This document shows, in pieces, positions 38,643 through 50,121 of a DNA stretch of 64,000 nt; position 1 is the stretch's first letter, and each line of letters opens with the position of its first letter. The position numbers and the translations under genes were made by a program. Source of the DNA: Cryptomeria japonica (lineage: Eukaryota > Streptophyta > Pinopsida > Cupressales > Cupressaceae); the NCBI RefSeq assembly GCF_030272615.1, contig NC_081406.1, forward strand, positions 261,381,386-261,445,385, written 5' to 3'. Below the pieces are notes generated by a model that was not told the origin of the DNA, did no database searches, and was given only the letters and a program-made list of their open reading frames with translations.

Positions 38643-38873
38643 AATGGACACACCCCAAAAACAACTTGAAAATACTAATAACGCGAATGGGTTATTTACA
38701 ATTTTAAATAGCTCGTTTGCATTTTGGCTAGTTTTATCGAGCCTAAACAAAGCAAAAATGTGTACGGGGTTTATATTAGAATAAACACGTACGGGTTTTA
38801 GTTTTTAAAACCCCGTACGCGTTTTGCTGTGTATAAAAAAAATTTATTGCGGTCAATTGGGTCATTTTCACCC

Positions 38874-41404
38874 ATGATCGCACAAAATTGTTTGGAAGGG
38901 TTTTGGAGCAACAAATACATGAATGGGGTTTTGAAGACCAAAGCCATCCACAATGCCAAGGCAACCAAGAGGTATGAAGCTCAATTTTTTTTATCCATTT
39001 TATCTATTTGGAATTTGATTGTGAATTCATTATTTTATTTTATTTTTATTTTTTTTTGTTATATATGCATGTCAAATTTTGAAAATATTGCCCCCTAGCA
39101 AGACACACCTCCTGAGAACTTAGGGAAGAACCCACAACCAGACCCTCAAGATACAAACCCTCCATCTCTTCCAATAGACCATTCACAAGCTACATAGGAG
39201 GATTCGATAAATCAATTAACACAAAACACTGCTAAAATAACTAGATTGGTGAATATATTGAAGGCATATGAGGATGAGCATAATTCATCCCTTTCCATAG
39301 CCCTAGAATCAATGTCTAGTAGTGTCAATGAAGTTTCCAAATAAGTTACAAAATGGGCAAGCTATAGGGATCGATGTGCTTTTTATGCTAGTGGGTTGTC
39401 CTATAATGAAGTGAAAAAAATATATATAAGTAAAGCACAAATATGTGCTCTTTTTAATGACCCCAAACCCACTGAGACCTTACCTCTTAATTAAAATAGG
39501 TTTCCTATACACTGGTGTAACCATTTGGTGATGAAAAATGCTTTTTGGAATAGGTGGTGGATGGTCTTTGACCAACCACCTTGTAATAATTTTAAGGTTA
39601 CATTATATTTTTTGAGGAAACTATATTGTGAGTTTATCCTCAATGAGAGGTCAGACTATTTTGATATGAGAGAGTTCCAAGGTAGAGGTGGAGGCTCTTC
39701 TCAAGATAGACCTGGAGCCCAGAGGGTACTAAACCCCCAAAATCGCATCCCTCTAGTAGCAAAACCTGTGGTCCATGTCATGGTCCCAATAGCCCTGAAA
39801 GAGTTGATGGAGGTACAGACTCTTTAGGTGGCCACTACATTGACTGATGTAATCATTCAGCATGGAACACAATTATCACACCCTCTTGTCCCAGACGATG
39901 ATGCAGTAGTTGAACCATCTGGTCATGGTGAGCCCATTCAGCATGTGTGTTCTAGTTGTTCAGGTATATGCTCTGGGATAGATATCGAAGGAAATCCAGA
40001 TGGTTCCACATCCCATCTATGTACATGTTGCGGGGGTAGATGTCAGGCTAGCATTGTAGAGGATGTAGCACTAACTGGTGATTTGATGGATATGGTGTTT
40101 GGTCGTTAGACATAGACTCGAGTGTGTTGATTTGAATTGATAACCTTTTATTTATCAATCACTTAAAACTTGTAAATGTAAATAATTTTTCATTTATAGA
40201 TCGATTTAAATTGATACAAACAATATGTGTTTCAGGATGCAGTAAATGGTGTTAATACACCATCTCATATTCCTCCCACTGTTGTTGCAGCTGTAGCTTC
40301 GACGCATGAAGTAAAAATTTTGTAACATGTTAAAATAGAATAGTACCTTGAATTCAAAAAAAAAAATTTAAGATATACTAAATCTCTTTCATGTATATTT
40401 ATTTTGTGTTTTATAGGCATTGTGAAGGGATCAAATGTCCTAGATTGATAATGTCACACTTTCGGCCATTGATTTTGGCCTAGAAAGCTATGTGGTATCA
40501 TATTTTGCACACCTCTTATTTATGTATCTTTTTTAATATGCAAGTCATTTAAATTTAGATTTGTTAAATTTTGTTTAATATTATCTATTGATATCTCTTG
40601 TGTTAATTTTGTTTCTTTTAGGGTACCCCGCGTGTGTCTAGGACACCTCCTAGGCAAAATAAATCCTTGAGGACACCAAAACGTCAAAAGGTAATTGAAC
40701 ACGTTTTTAATTGACACAGTTGTTTGAAAAGATTGAAATTGTCTTAATTGGAACTTTTAGATTGATTAGTTTTTTTTGTCTCTTTTATATACAACAACAA
40801 TTGTGCTTTGTAGAATTGATGAATGCACTTGATATGCCAGAGGATCAAGAGAGGGAAGAGGTATGTATCTCTACTTTATTTTCTTGATTTGATGATTATA
40901 TGCACATTTACATGTAAACTTTAGATAAATTATAATCTTATCATTTTTCATATAGGAAATAGCCATAGTTGCTTCATCAATGGTGAACCCTCCTAGGTCA
41001 ACAGGGGAAGCATTTGAGGATCTGGTACGCTTTTGTTCTATATATTGCAGATTTTAGTGTTTTTGATCTATATATGTTATTACCTTGTATTAATTGTATT
41101 TAACCTGCAATAGGCCCCTTTGAGATTTGGCCATAACATGGATCCTCTCAAGTACCAATTTAAGAGGACTCCTAAGACTGACAAGGCAAGGAGAAAAAGA
41201 TGGTAGATCCCAAATCAACAGATGAGGTAATCTATAATTCAGTTGCAAAGAAATTATAGTTGAATGTATAGCTATGTTGATAATTGTGAACCATTTTTCA
41301 CAAAAGGGTTCTAACTTGGCTTTTGAATTGTGGTTGTGCAGTCATCTACAAAGTTGTGTACTACATCAAAGAGGCTCGATTTTGATGATCCACCACAACT
41401 ATAG
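38874..41404 (+). pseudogene. Multi-exon transposon-associated gene of unknown function, decayed
   Basis: Exon-like segments with acceptor and donor sites: 38874-38971 (starts MIAQNCLEGFW); about 39102-40108 (a long exon with in-frame stops near 39194, 39341, 39492 and 39825); 40236-40310; 40417-40494 (two stops); 40622-40690 (basic, GTPRVSRTPPRQNKS); 40814-40860; 40956-41024; 41114-41226; and 41342-41404 ending KRLDFDDPPQL-stop. The long exon holds WASYRDRCAFYASGLSYNEVKK, then HWCNHLVMKNAFWNRWWMVF, and a Cys-rich patch CSSCSGICSG...CTCCGGRC. I recognise no family. Several stops are one C-to-T or G-to-A step from sense codons, and two exon junctions do not keep phase. It may be the accessory protein of the transposon whose DDE transposase lies at 44.7-47.9 kb. 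Confidence 0.5.
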
Positions 41405-42777
41405 GATCATATAGTGTTAGTTGTCGTCCTCAAAAGACCAATATATCTATATATTCTACATTTTGATTGTATATCAATCTGGACGTGGCATATGCCACAT
41501 TTTGGTAAAACTTTTATTGACTTGGCATATATGCCATTTTTGTATACATACATAATTATTATGCATTTTGATATATATAAATGTTGATATTTGATCCAAT
41601 TTGTTCATTGTGTGCATGTCTTTGTACTTTGAAACTTAAATATTTACAATTGAAATGTGATCCAATTATAGCATATTGTGGATTTATCAAATTAGAATCC
41701 AATAGAATTTATTAATTTTTACAATAGTCTCTGCATAGTGGTATGAGTCATGATCATTACATGGAATTTGTTTGACAATTTTATCATTGATGTGCATCCA
41801 AATCTTGTAAGATGTATACTATATTTGTGTATATTTACATGATGAAGACACATTGATCAGTCATGAGCCACATAAAGACATATGTTGAAAACATATCAGA
41901 CACGAAGCGATCACATGAATACATAAGACATATGAATACACTCAAGCAAAAAGTAACTCCTTCATGTAGGAAGTATTCACATGAACGTGCATGAATGCAT
42001 GAAGACACAAAGCTTAATCAAAGGGTCTACTTAATACATGCATTGTTAGATTCTTTCTTTTTAACTTTAGTGTCAATCTTTGTTAATGCAAGTGTCAACC
42101 TTTGTTACTACTCTGGTTTTAAGAAGAAGAGGATGTGAACATAACCAAAGCACTTAGAGACCAAATAGAATAGGACTCATCAAAGTTTACAGAGACTAAA
42201 TACAATTATGATCACATTTGATCCATAGTAATTATCACTGGATGGTTTTGATTCCTTTCCTTTATATATCTCAATGTGAGTTGTGTGGGAGCACCCTCAT
42301 GCTCACAATGGTCAAGTTTGGGTTTTTGTCTTGTTTTGTGTTGTTTCATCTAAATAAGGTCATTTGGGACCATTAATGATCATTTGGAGTCGTTTGTGAA
42401 AGTTTGGAGCCATTTGGATAAAAGATGTAAAAGTTGCGTAGTTGTTGTCAAAGTTGCTCAGTTGTTGTCAAAGTTGTCAAATTTTGGGGCAGATGATGGA
42501 AACCACTTGTGTGGTCATAAATAGGCATCTTCAACATGACCCAAGGGTTAAAAAACTTTGTATTGAATTTTTTAATAAAGTTGGAATCAATTTGGAGACT
42601 ATTTCTATGTGTTTTCTTGCAATATTGTTTCTCTTTCACATTGTGTGAATTGTACGGATCAAATAAAGACCCGAGACTTGTTTTAAATGTTAGATATGTG
42701 AATCTAGTTTCATTTTCACTTTATTTCATCAATTTTCACCCAATAATTTAGGAGATAATGCAATTTCTTTAAAAACG
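41405..42777. other. AT-rich DNA, no gene seen
   Basis: No coding motif. Around 42330-42660 the composition and short direct repeats (AGTTGTTGTCAAAGTTG twice near 42437-42474) recall LTR U3/U5 DNA, but I could not place TG...CA ends. Confidence 0.4.
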
Positions 42778-44205
42778 GTGTGAATACCATTAGATGCATG
42801 CAATGCAAGGTTGCAAGATAGGCTAATTTTCATTTTGTTTGTCATGGGAATGAACTAATAGCATGAGTGCATTTGGGTGGGCAGTTTTACGGTAGGCATG
42901 CTCCTATTGTGCCTCCCAACTCGTCGAAACGTCCAGAGCCATACCCTACCAACACCATCCCTCAAGTGCCCTAAGTCCAAAAAATTGTCAAACTTTGACG
43001 GAGAATTTCTCATAATCTTGGATGCATACAAATGATCTATTTGAAGCTATAGGTTCATGTCACACCCATCTACAATGACCTATCTTGTATTTTGAAGAAT
43101 CGAAGCCATTTTTCACAAGGTAGCATTTTTCAGTTGGTGCGAAAACTATTAGATGCATGCAATGCAAGATTAAAAAATAGGCTAACTTTCATTTCATTCA
43201 TCATGGGCATGAACTACCAACACAAATGTGTCTGGGTGGGAAGTTTTACAATAGGAATGCTCCTTTTGTGCCTCCCAACTTGCCAAAATGTCCAGAGCCA
43301 TACCCTACCGACGCCATCCCTCAAGTGCCCTAAGTCTAATGTCAAACTTTGATGGATTGTTTCTCAGAATCCAGGATGCATAGGAATGATCTGTTTGAAG
43401 CTATAGGTTCATGTCACGCCCATCTACAATGAGCTATCTCGGATTTTGAAGACTCAGAGCCATTTTCACAGGGTAAAAAAATTTCAATTGGTGCAAAAAC
43501 CGTCAAATGCATGCAATGCAAGGTTGCAAAATAGGCTAACTTTAAATTTTTTTCGTGGGAATGAACATGTCTAAGTGGGCACATTTACAGTAGGCACGCT
43601 CCTATTATGCCTCCCAACTCGTTGGAACGTCTAGAGCCATACCCTACCGATGTCATCCCTCAAGTGCCCTAAGTCCAAAAAATTGTCAAACTTTGACAGA
43701 CTGTTTCTCAGAATCCAAGATGCATACGAATGATTTATTTGAAGCTATAGGTTCATGTCACGACCATCTATAATGACCTATCTTTGATTTTGAAGGCTCG
43801 GAACCATTTTCACAGGGTAGCATTTTTTCAGTTGGTGTGAAAGTCGTCAGATGTATGCAATGCAAGGTTGCAAGATAGGCTAACTTTCATTTTGTTCATC
43901 ATGTGCATGAACTACCAGCACAAGCGCGTCTAGGTGGCCAGTTTTATAGTAGGCATGCTCTTGTTGTGCCTCCCAACTCTTTGGAACATCCAGAGCCATA
44001 CCATATCGGCGCCATCCCTCAAGTGCCCTAAGTCCAAAATTTTTTCAAACTTTGACAAACTATTTCTCAGAATCTAGGATGCATACGAATGATCTGTTTG
44101 AAGCTATAGGTTCATGTCATGCCCATCTACAATGACCTATCTCATATTTTGAAGACGAAGCCATTTTAACAAGGTAGCATTTTTTCAGTTGGTATGAAAA
44201 CAAAT
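42778..44205. repeat. Tandem repeat, about 345-360 bp unit, four copies
   Basis: Copies start near 42778, 43137, 43491 and 43835, with a partial fifth near 44192. Each carries GATGCATGCAATGCAAG, CTCCCAACTCGT, CCAGAGCCATACCCTACC, CATCCCTCAAGTGCCCTAAG and GAAGCTATAGGTTCATGTCA in the same order. No conserved frame runs through the copies, so it is treated as a minisatellite-like array. Confidence 0.9.
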
Positions 44206-44688
44206 TTAGGTGATATACTCATGAATAGTCATACAAAATTTCAAGTATAATCATAAATACAAAATGCATCACAAAATTCCATTTATGCATTTATAATCAA
44301 ACAATACAAAAATTACATATACAAAAATGTGTCTCTAAATATTAATAGATCAACTCATGGCTATTTAAATGTACAAAAAAATTATTTACAAATCAGCTCA
44401 TGGCCATTTCTATATAATTTGGCATTTAAATATGCACAATTCACATTATGGTTGTTTAAATATACAAAATTTGGCATCTAAATATGCACAAATCAAGTCA
44501 TTGCCATTTAAATGTGTAAAAAATTTCCTCTAAATATGCACAAATTAGGTCATTGACATTTCTATATACAAAAAATGAATATAGAACAATTTCCCAACGA
44601 TATATACAAAATTCTCAAAATTATTCTACTCTGAACGTAGAATCATTGTAATGCTCCAACACATTGAAAAATTGTAGATGACCTCAAA
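44206..44688. repeat. Degenerate AT-rich short repeat
   Basis: Loose ~65-bp units of the type CATTTAAATATGCACAAAT..GGTCATTGCC recur between about 44340 and 44580. No gene is seen. Confidence 0.5.
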
Positions 44689-45332
44689 TCAATCAAGCGA
44701 ACCTACTGGATCAGCCCTAATCCTTATTGTGTCAAGTATTGCCTCGTGCTTAGATTCACAAACTTTCCATAAATTCTTGTTATGAGGTCTACCACAATAC
44801 TTAATCAATTGAATATTTGTTGCAACAACAAGGTTGGAGAAATGAAGAATATGCATGCGTGTTTCAAAGTCCTCAAACAACCAAACATTAGAATTCTTGA
44901 TAGGGTATCTTCTAAGTAATGTCCCTGTCACGACAACAAACCCTATTGGGTACTCAATACCCTCTCCGTCAATGATTGTGGTTGTCAATTTTCTTTTAGG
45001 CTCAATACAATAACACAAAAAGTAATTTGTTCATTCTTCATTGTTCTCCTCTGTAGCAACTGTGTACACATGACCTACTTTTTATAGAATGATAATTAAT
45101 ACCAAAAACAATGTGAGATTTAACAAAATGAGCCAAAAAAATTCTTGCAAATAATTTAACCAAAAAAATCACCTAGTTCCACTAGATCTGATACTGATGC
45201 TTCCATCTGGTTCAATTGCAGTGTTTGGAACTTGATACGTATCAATGGGAACCAATAGTCTACAAGACCATTTGTCAACCCACTCTTGTGATTCACATTC
45301 TTCCCAAAAAAAAATCATACATGAAGAGCAAT

Positions 45333-45351
45333 AACATGCAATATGTCTAGT
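45333..45351. repeat. SINE target-site duplication (left)
   Basis: AACATGCAATATGTCTAGT, matched with one mismatch at 45474-45492. Confidence 0.85.
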
Positions 45352-45473
45352 CTTAGCCAATAATGGCATGTTGTGATGGTTAAGTTGTTGTATTGTTGTT
45401 CTTGCCATCAAGGTTCAAATCCCACTGGTTCATAGCTTCGGGTTAAAAGCGTTTACCCCTTTAAAAAAAAAAA
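45352..45473 (+). mobile_element. Short tRNA-type SINE
   Basis: A 122-bp insertion flanked by 19-bp direct repeats and ending in a poly(A) run. It contains GGTTCAAATCC (pol III B box, consensus GGTTCGANNCC), and GATGGTTAAG lies about 36 bp upstream in the A-box region. The A box is imperfect. It interrupts the DDE transposase frame: the host reading frame resumes on the far side with TRHIACYCSSC. Confidence 0.85.
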
Positions 45474-45492
45474 AACATGCAATCTGTCTAGT
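45474..45492. repeat. SINE target-site duplication (right)
   Basis: AACATGCAATCTGTCTAGT, one substitution from the left copy. Confidence 0.85.
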
Positions 45493-47469
45493 TTAAATTA
45501 CTAGTGAACTTGCATTTGAACTTCTAAATGAGTGCATGTCACTCGATCCTACAACTGTACAACAATCTTGATAGTTTTAAATTTTAGATTCACTGATCAA
45601 CCAAAAATATATATGAACCATACATGTACCTACATTACCTGGTCCCATCGTAGAGTTACACCATCGCACAATTGTTTTTGCATCTATCAACTCAGCACCA
45701 CCTTTGTACTTCAATTCTTATCTAGCAAGGGCTATTTTTATGCATGCTCATGCGCCATCATTCTCTCCCTTTTTATGTCCATCCTAAGTGAAATTCCAAA
45801 AATATTGTACATTGCTTGTCACATGCATCCTAGTCAACCAATACAACATCCTTGCATTCTTGAATTGTGAGGTGCAATTATCTGACCACATTATGTGTTG
45901 GTTGTGTCTTATGTTTTTTTCCTTTAAATTATCATAAAAAACTTTAAAGCACCCTTGTACAAACTCTGACGAATGAGTACGATCATCACTTTTGTAGAAG
46001 TGATACTCTCTTAAAACCTTTCTATACTCCTTTGTGCTATCATTTGCATACATGAATGCTATGTCTACAAAAATAGTAACTTGTATAGAATGGTAATACA
46101 TAGATTGCACTTCATTTTGAGGTTGTAGTGTATAATTATCAACAAAATCAATGATAGAGACAATGGTACCAATATGAAATGTGTCCTTACATAACTTGAA
46201 TTGTTCATCTAGCCACCGAGCTCTATGTGTATGCAGTATGTACTCATAAACTAGTTTCTATGGAAACATTTTCATAAATTTAGCTACACATATATCAGTT
46301 TTTACTCACTCACGTCTCTTCAATTCTTTTCCCTCTTTAACCCCATATGTGGTTGTCTTGTATTTTCCAAAAGAAACTAGTTTTTTACCAATTTCATGCA
46401 TGCTCTCCAAATGTACACATCTTGGTAAATGTTGCAAACCACCACATGTAGCACAAGAACCTTTCAAACACATCATTCTATAATAAATGCAACCATCATC
46501 TCTTTTACATAGCACACTTGAAATAAATTTTCTTGGTGACTTAGGAGGTGCTTGTATACTGCATTCCTACAAAACATCGTTAGTGTGCAAAGTACAACAT
46601 ATATGACGATAAACATCATAGTGCATGGAAAATTCAATATGCATCCTACAACAACACGTGGTGCATACATAATTAATCTTAACATAAAAAGGTTTTTCCA
46701 TTTCAAAAAATCTTTGGCTAATTCTTATTTGAGGAAACTTTTGAAAGAATATTTCATATAATTTTGTTTGAGTCATATCCAAATAGTGTTTGGCATGTGG
46801 CTCGTGATTTCTAGATCCAATTCGCCTTCTAACAACATCTCTTTGGTTGGGTGAAACCCTTGTGTTGTCATACCAAAAATTTTCAATTAATTTTCTTAGT
46901 GCATCAACAACAACCTTGTCTTTGCGTGGTAGTCTACCCGAGAACACCCAAAGAGAATTATTGTTAGGATCCTCTATTTGCTCCTGCCTCTCTAATGTTT
47001 TATGTAATATTGTTTTGCTTATGTTTAATGACTTGCTTGTTTTGCTTATTAAATGATCTTTTTTTTAATTTTACTGTCCATTATGGTTGATGTGATAACA
47101 CGTCGAATGACCTTAGAATCTTTAGTACGTGATTTTGTATCAATTGCTTGATATGCATCAAATAGATTTCTCACAATAGTTCTTTCAGTATTATTTTCGG
47201 ATGATCTTAAGCCAATAATTTTCATTCTCTCTAAATTTCAGATTTTTAATCATTTCAATTATTAATTGGCATCTTGCAGTTTGATTTAAGCTTTCAAAAT
47301 AGTGTCGCCATATTCTTTTAATCATTCTTCTACAAGTTCATTCATGTAATTTATCAGGCATTGGCTTCAAAATATTTTCATCGATGTCAATTAGATACTT
47401 GGTTTCCTACGGATAATTCTAGGAGGTGTTAACATTGGTGCATTACGTGCTTTAGGTACATTCATCGCA

Positions 47470-47750
47470 TCAAATTGAAAAAGTGTATGTTCACCATTTG
47501 ATTGATTATTCATTATGGTCTCTTCTTCAATTGCATTAGGTTAATTTGGTAAATCAAATTGAGTTGGTGCATGTGCATCGTTTGATTGATTATTGATCAT
47601 GGTCTCTTCTTCAATTGCATTAGGTTCATTCGGTAAATCAAATGTTGTTGGTGCATGTTCATCGTTTGTTTGGTTATTGATTGTGATTTCTTCTTCAATT
47701 GCATTAGGTTCATTTGGTACATCTAAATGAGATGTTGTAGATGGCATACC
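47470..47750 (-). repeat. In-frame tandem repeat in the transposase N-terminus (about 87-90 bp, three copies)
   Basis: Three successive units encode variants of PNEPNAIEEETMINNQSND-HAP. Units keep length in multiples of three, so they expanded while the frame was still coding. Confidence 0.8.
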
Positions 47751-48143
47751 TTCTTGTCTCATTGTTCTTAGTTCACGTAATCTCTTCATACACTACCTTT
47801 GTCTTTCCTTTTCAGCCTCTTGTTGTTTGGATGTTCCTCGCTTGTTCTTTTCCATCGTTAATAACTATTGTCCTAAATAGAATCATTTTGCACATATATG
47901 TTACAAAAACATACAATTAAATCACTATAAAAATGAGCTTTATCATTATTTTTAATAATCTAAACTATTAAACAATCAGATTAACATTGAACAAACTAAT
48001 TAGAACAACAATTCAATCATTTGGACTCATACAAAAGAAAATGTTCACTTACTTTGACATAAAATTGTCGCAGAATCACTTGCAGTGGGACCTTCAACAA
48101 GTTCCAAAATTCCTTTTGTGGTCATTGAGGTCATTGACCAAAT

Positions 48144-48148
48144 ACAAT
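48144..48148. repeat. Target-site duplication ACAAT (left)
   Basis: ACAAT directly flanks the LTR element at 48149 and recurs at 55944-55948. Confidence 0.85.
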
Positions 48149-49376
48149 TGTAAAGCGGAAAAATCGAACCCTAGTCGTTCTCCCCTCCCCAACTCCGAGG
48201 AGAGAGAAGGGAGAGTCACTAGGGTTGATGGTTTTCACTTGGGAGAGACTTTACATTCAAAAGAGGGGTTGAAACCCACAAGATCCAATCCCACGCAATG
48301 CAAGATTGGATTCTATATGAGTTTCAAGGGTTAAGACATCAAGGATACCCTCTTTTGTAAAGAAATGTAGATAGAAATATTAAGCTAGGAATGCATGTAA
48401 AGTGGGAAATATTCGCTTATAAACAGAGATAGGGTTATGATATGAAGCTGCGGACCTGGAATTAGTAGTAAAATGTCGAGATGGTGCTGTTCTGCAAATT
48501 TGAGCGAAAGTTGATGGGACGATGGCGCCCGGCGTGCACACTGTCCTCCGAAAAATCCGCGAAACGAAGGTGGATCTGTTCGTCTCTGCACAAGGATTCC
48601 AGATCTTCAATTACAGCCGCGTACCTGCAACCTACACACAGAAAAGAGAGGACGATTGGGGGGTTAGGGATGAGGGGTTTTCCTTTAGGTCAAACCCCGG
48701 TTTTGGAATTAACCAAGAAATGAGAATGCTGTAAATGTAATGTAAACAAGTATTGATACCTTGTTGTAAGAATGTTTGTATTCTTACATGCGAAGGTGTA
48801 ATGCATGTAGTATGTAATGTGTTGTAAGTGATCTCCTCTTCAATGGTTGAATCCTTGTCTTGAATGCAACACTTAGCCTTGAATGGAGACTTAGAATGTT
48901 CAATTGCTTGAAGGAATGCTTGAATGCTCGAATGCTTGAATGTTTGAATATCGCTTTCGCCTTTTGCACACATATGTCCTCCTCCCTTTTGAGAGAGGAA
49001 ATGTAGTTTATATACTTGTCAATTAGGGTTGATAGACTGATTTTCCCGACCTTAGGCCGACCAGGAAATGTTATTTTCCAATTTGCAAACATAAAGACCC
49101 GAGACCCAAAAGAGACCGGGCCCAAAAATAGGGCCAGGGACCAGGGCGCTGGGCGCCATGGTCCTGGGGGACCAGGGCACTGGGCGCCCTAGTCCTTCAT
49201 GGTCCCACCTCCAGGGACAGCGGGGTGCAAGGAGGATCAGGCCAGGGTTCTGAGAAATGCAGTTTTTGGTGTTATGAACAAGTTTCGGGGTCTCCATTTA
49301 GGTTCCGTGTTGCATCGCCATCGTGAAGACCCAAATGCAGTCGAAATTGCAAGTGTCACAATTTTAGGACGCTACA
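48149..49376 (-). repeat. 3' LTR
   Basis: 1228 bp; on the minus strand opens TGTAGCGTCC and closes CGCTTTACA. It includes a duplicated GC-rich motif (GGGCGCTGGGCGCC type) near 49140-49190 and a ~10-bp extra piece absent from the other LTR. Small open frames inside on both strands recur in the other LTR and are not genes. Confidence 0.92.
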
Positions 49377-49394
49377 TTTAGCCCCCACTTTAGT
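49377..49394 (-). other. Polypurine tract
   Basis: On the minus strand AAAGTGGGGGCTAAATG lies directly before the 3' LTR, the usual priming site for plus-strand DNA synthesis in gypsy elements. Confidence 0.75.
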
Positions 49395-50121
49395 GGGAGT
49401 ATAAGCGTATGCCAATACTTCCGGTAAAGTACAAGGAAACAACATTGAAAAACTTTCACCATGTCAAGGAGGCAAGATACACCAAGCCCCCAGTGGACTA
49501 AGGATCTTACGACTTCGATTGACAAAGTAAAAGGGAAGATCACGAGGGAGAACCATGACTGTTAGTAGTAAGGTTCCCTCACTATGAGTCATGCAAGAAA
49601 GATATCAAAAATTTTCAAGGCAAAGCCAAATTTGTCAAGAAATTTTCAAGTATCTTGAAAAGATATGAACGGGATGTATGCCCCCCTACGTTAAAGCGAT
49701 CGCACACGCCTCACCGGGGGTGATTGCTTTAAGGTAGTGATACATATAAGAAATGAAAAAGGGAAAGGAGCACGTTATCACAAGGATTTAGCCCCCAAGT
49801 GTGAGATAAGCCCAAGGATAATAGACACAAAACACAAAGCACAAGGTGACTTCGCTTTCCTCGGGGTCAGTATGCTGTATGATAATTCATGTATATCATA
49901 TGTATGTATGCATAATTTTTCTTCATTCCCCAATCAAAGAAGGTCACCTAGAAGAAGGGAACACATGTGTCTTTTGAGTCAACATGAGAGAGATCGAGAG
50001 ATCTCAATGCTTTGCATCGTCCTCAAGTAGACAACACTAAGGACAACAAATAGAAGAATGAGGATAACACATAGAAGAAGTAACAAAAGAGAGGAGGAGA
50101 GAATCTGCTATGCTAATGAAA

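Larger units (their letters stand above)
44689..47855 (-). pseudogene. DDE-type transposase relic (possibly Sola-like)
   Basis: Begins with MEKNKRGTSKQQEAEKERQR at 47855, followed by a repeated acidic linker, then a His/Cys-rich region (CTTCCCRMHIEF near 46640, GSCATCGGLQHLPRC near 46450). The catalytic-like core follows: SIIDFVDNYTLQPQNEVQS (about 46170-46115), MWSDNCTSQFKNARMLYWL near 45880, and remnants of a GH-KGENDGA--ACIK motif near 45775. The two Asp motifs and the GHGKG..DGAG-type motif are what I recall from a group of DDE transposases with RNase H-like folds; the Sola superfamily is my best guess. Several in-frame stops and a SINE at 45352-45473 break it. A C-terminal piece (44689-45018) may belong. 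It would have acted in the nucleus on the element's terminal repeats. Confidence 0.55.

Noticed and set aside
48380-49297. Open frames of 60-113 residues within the LTR, also found at 54957-55864
   Set aside because: Present in both LTRs, unsupported by any motif; non-coding LTR sequence.
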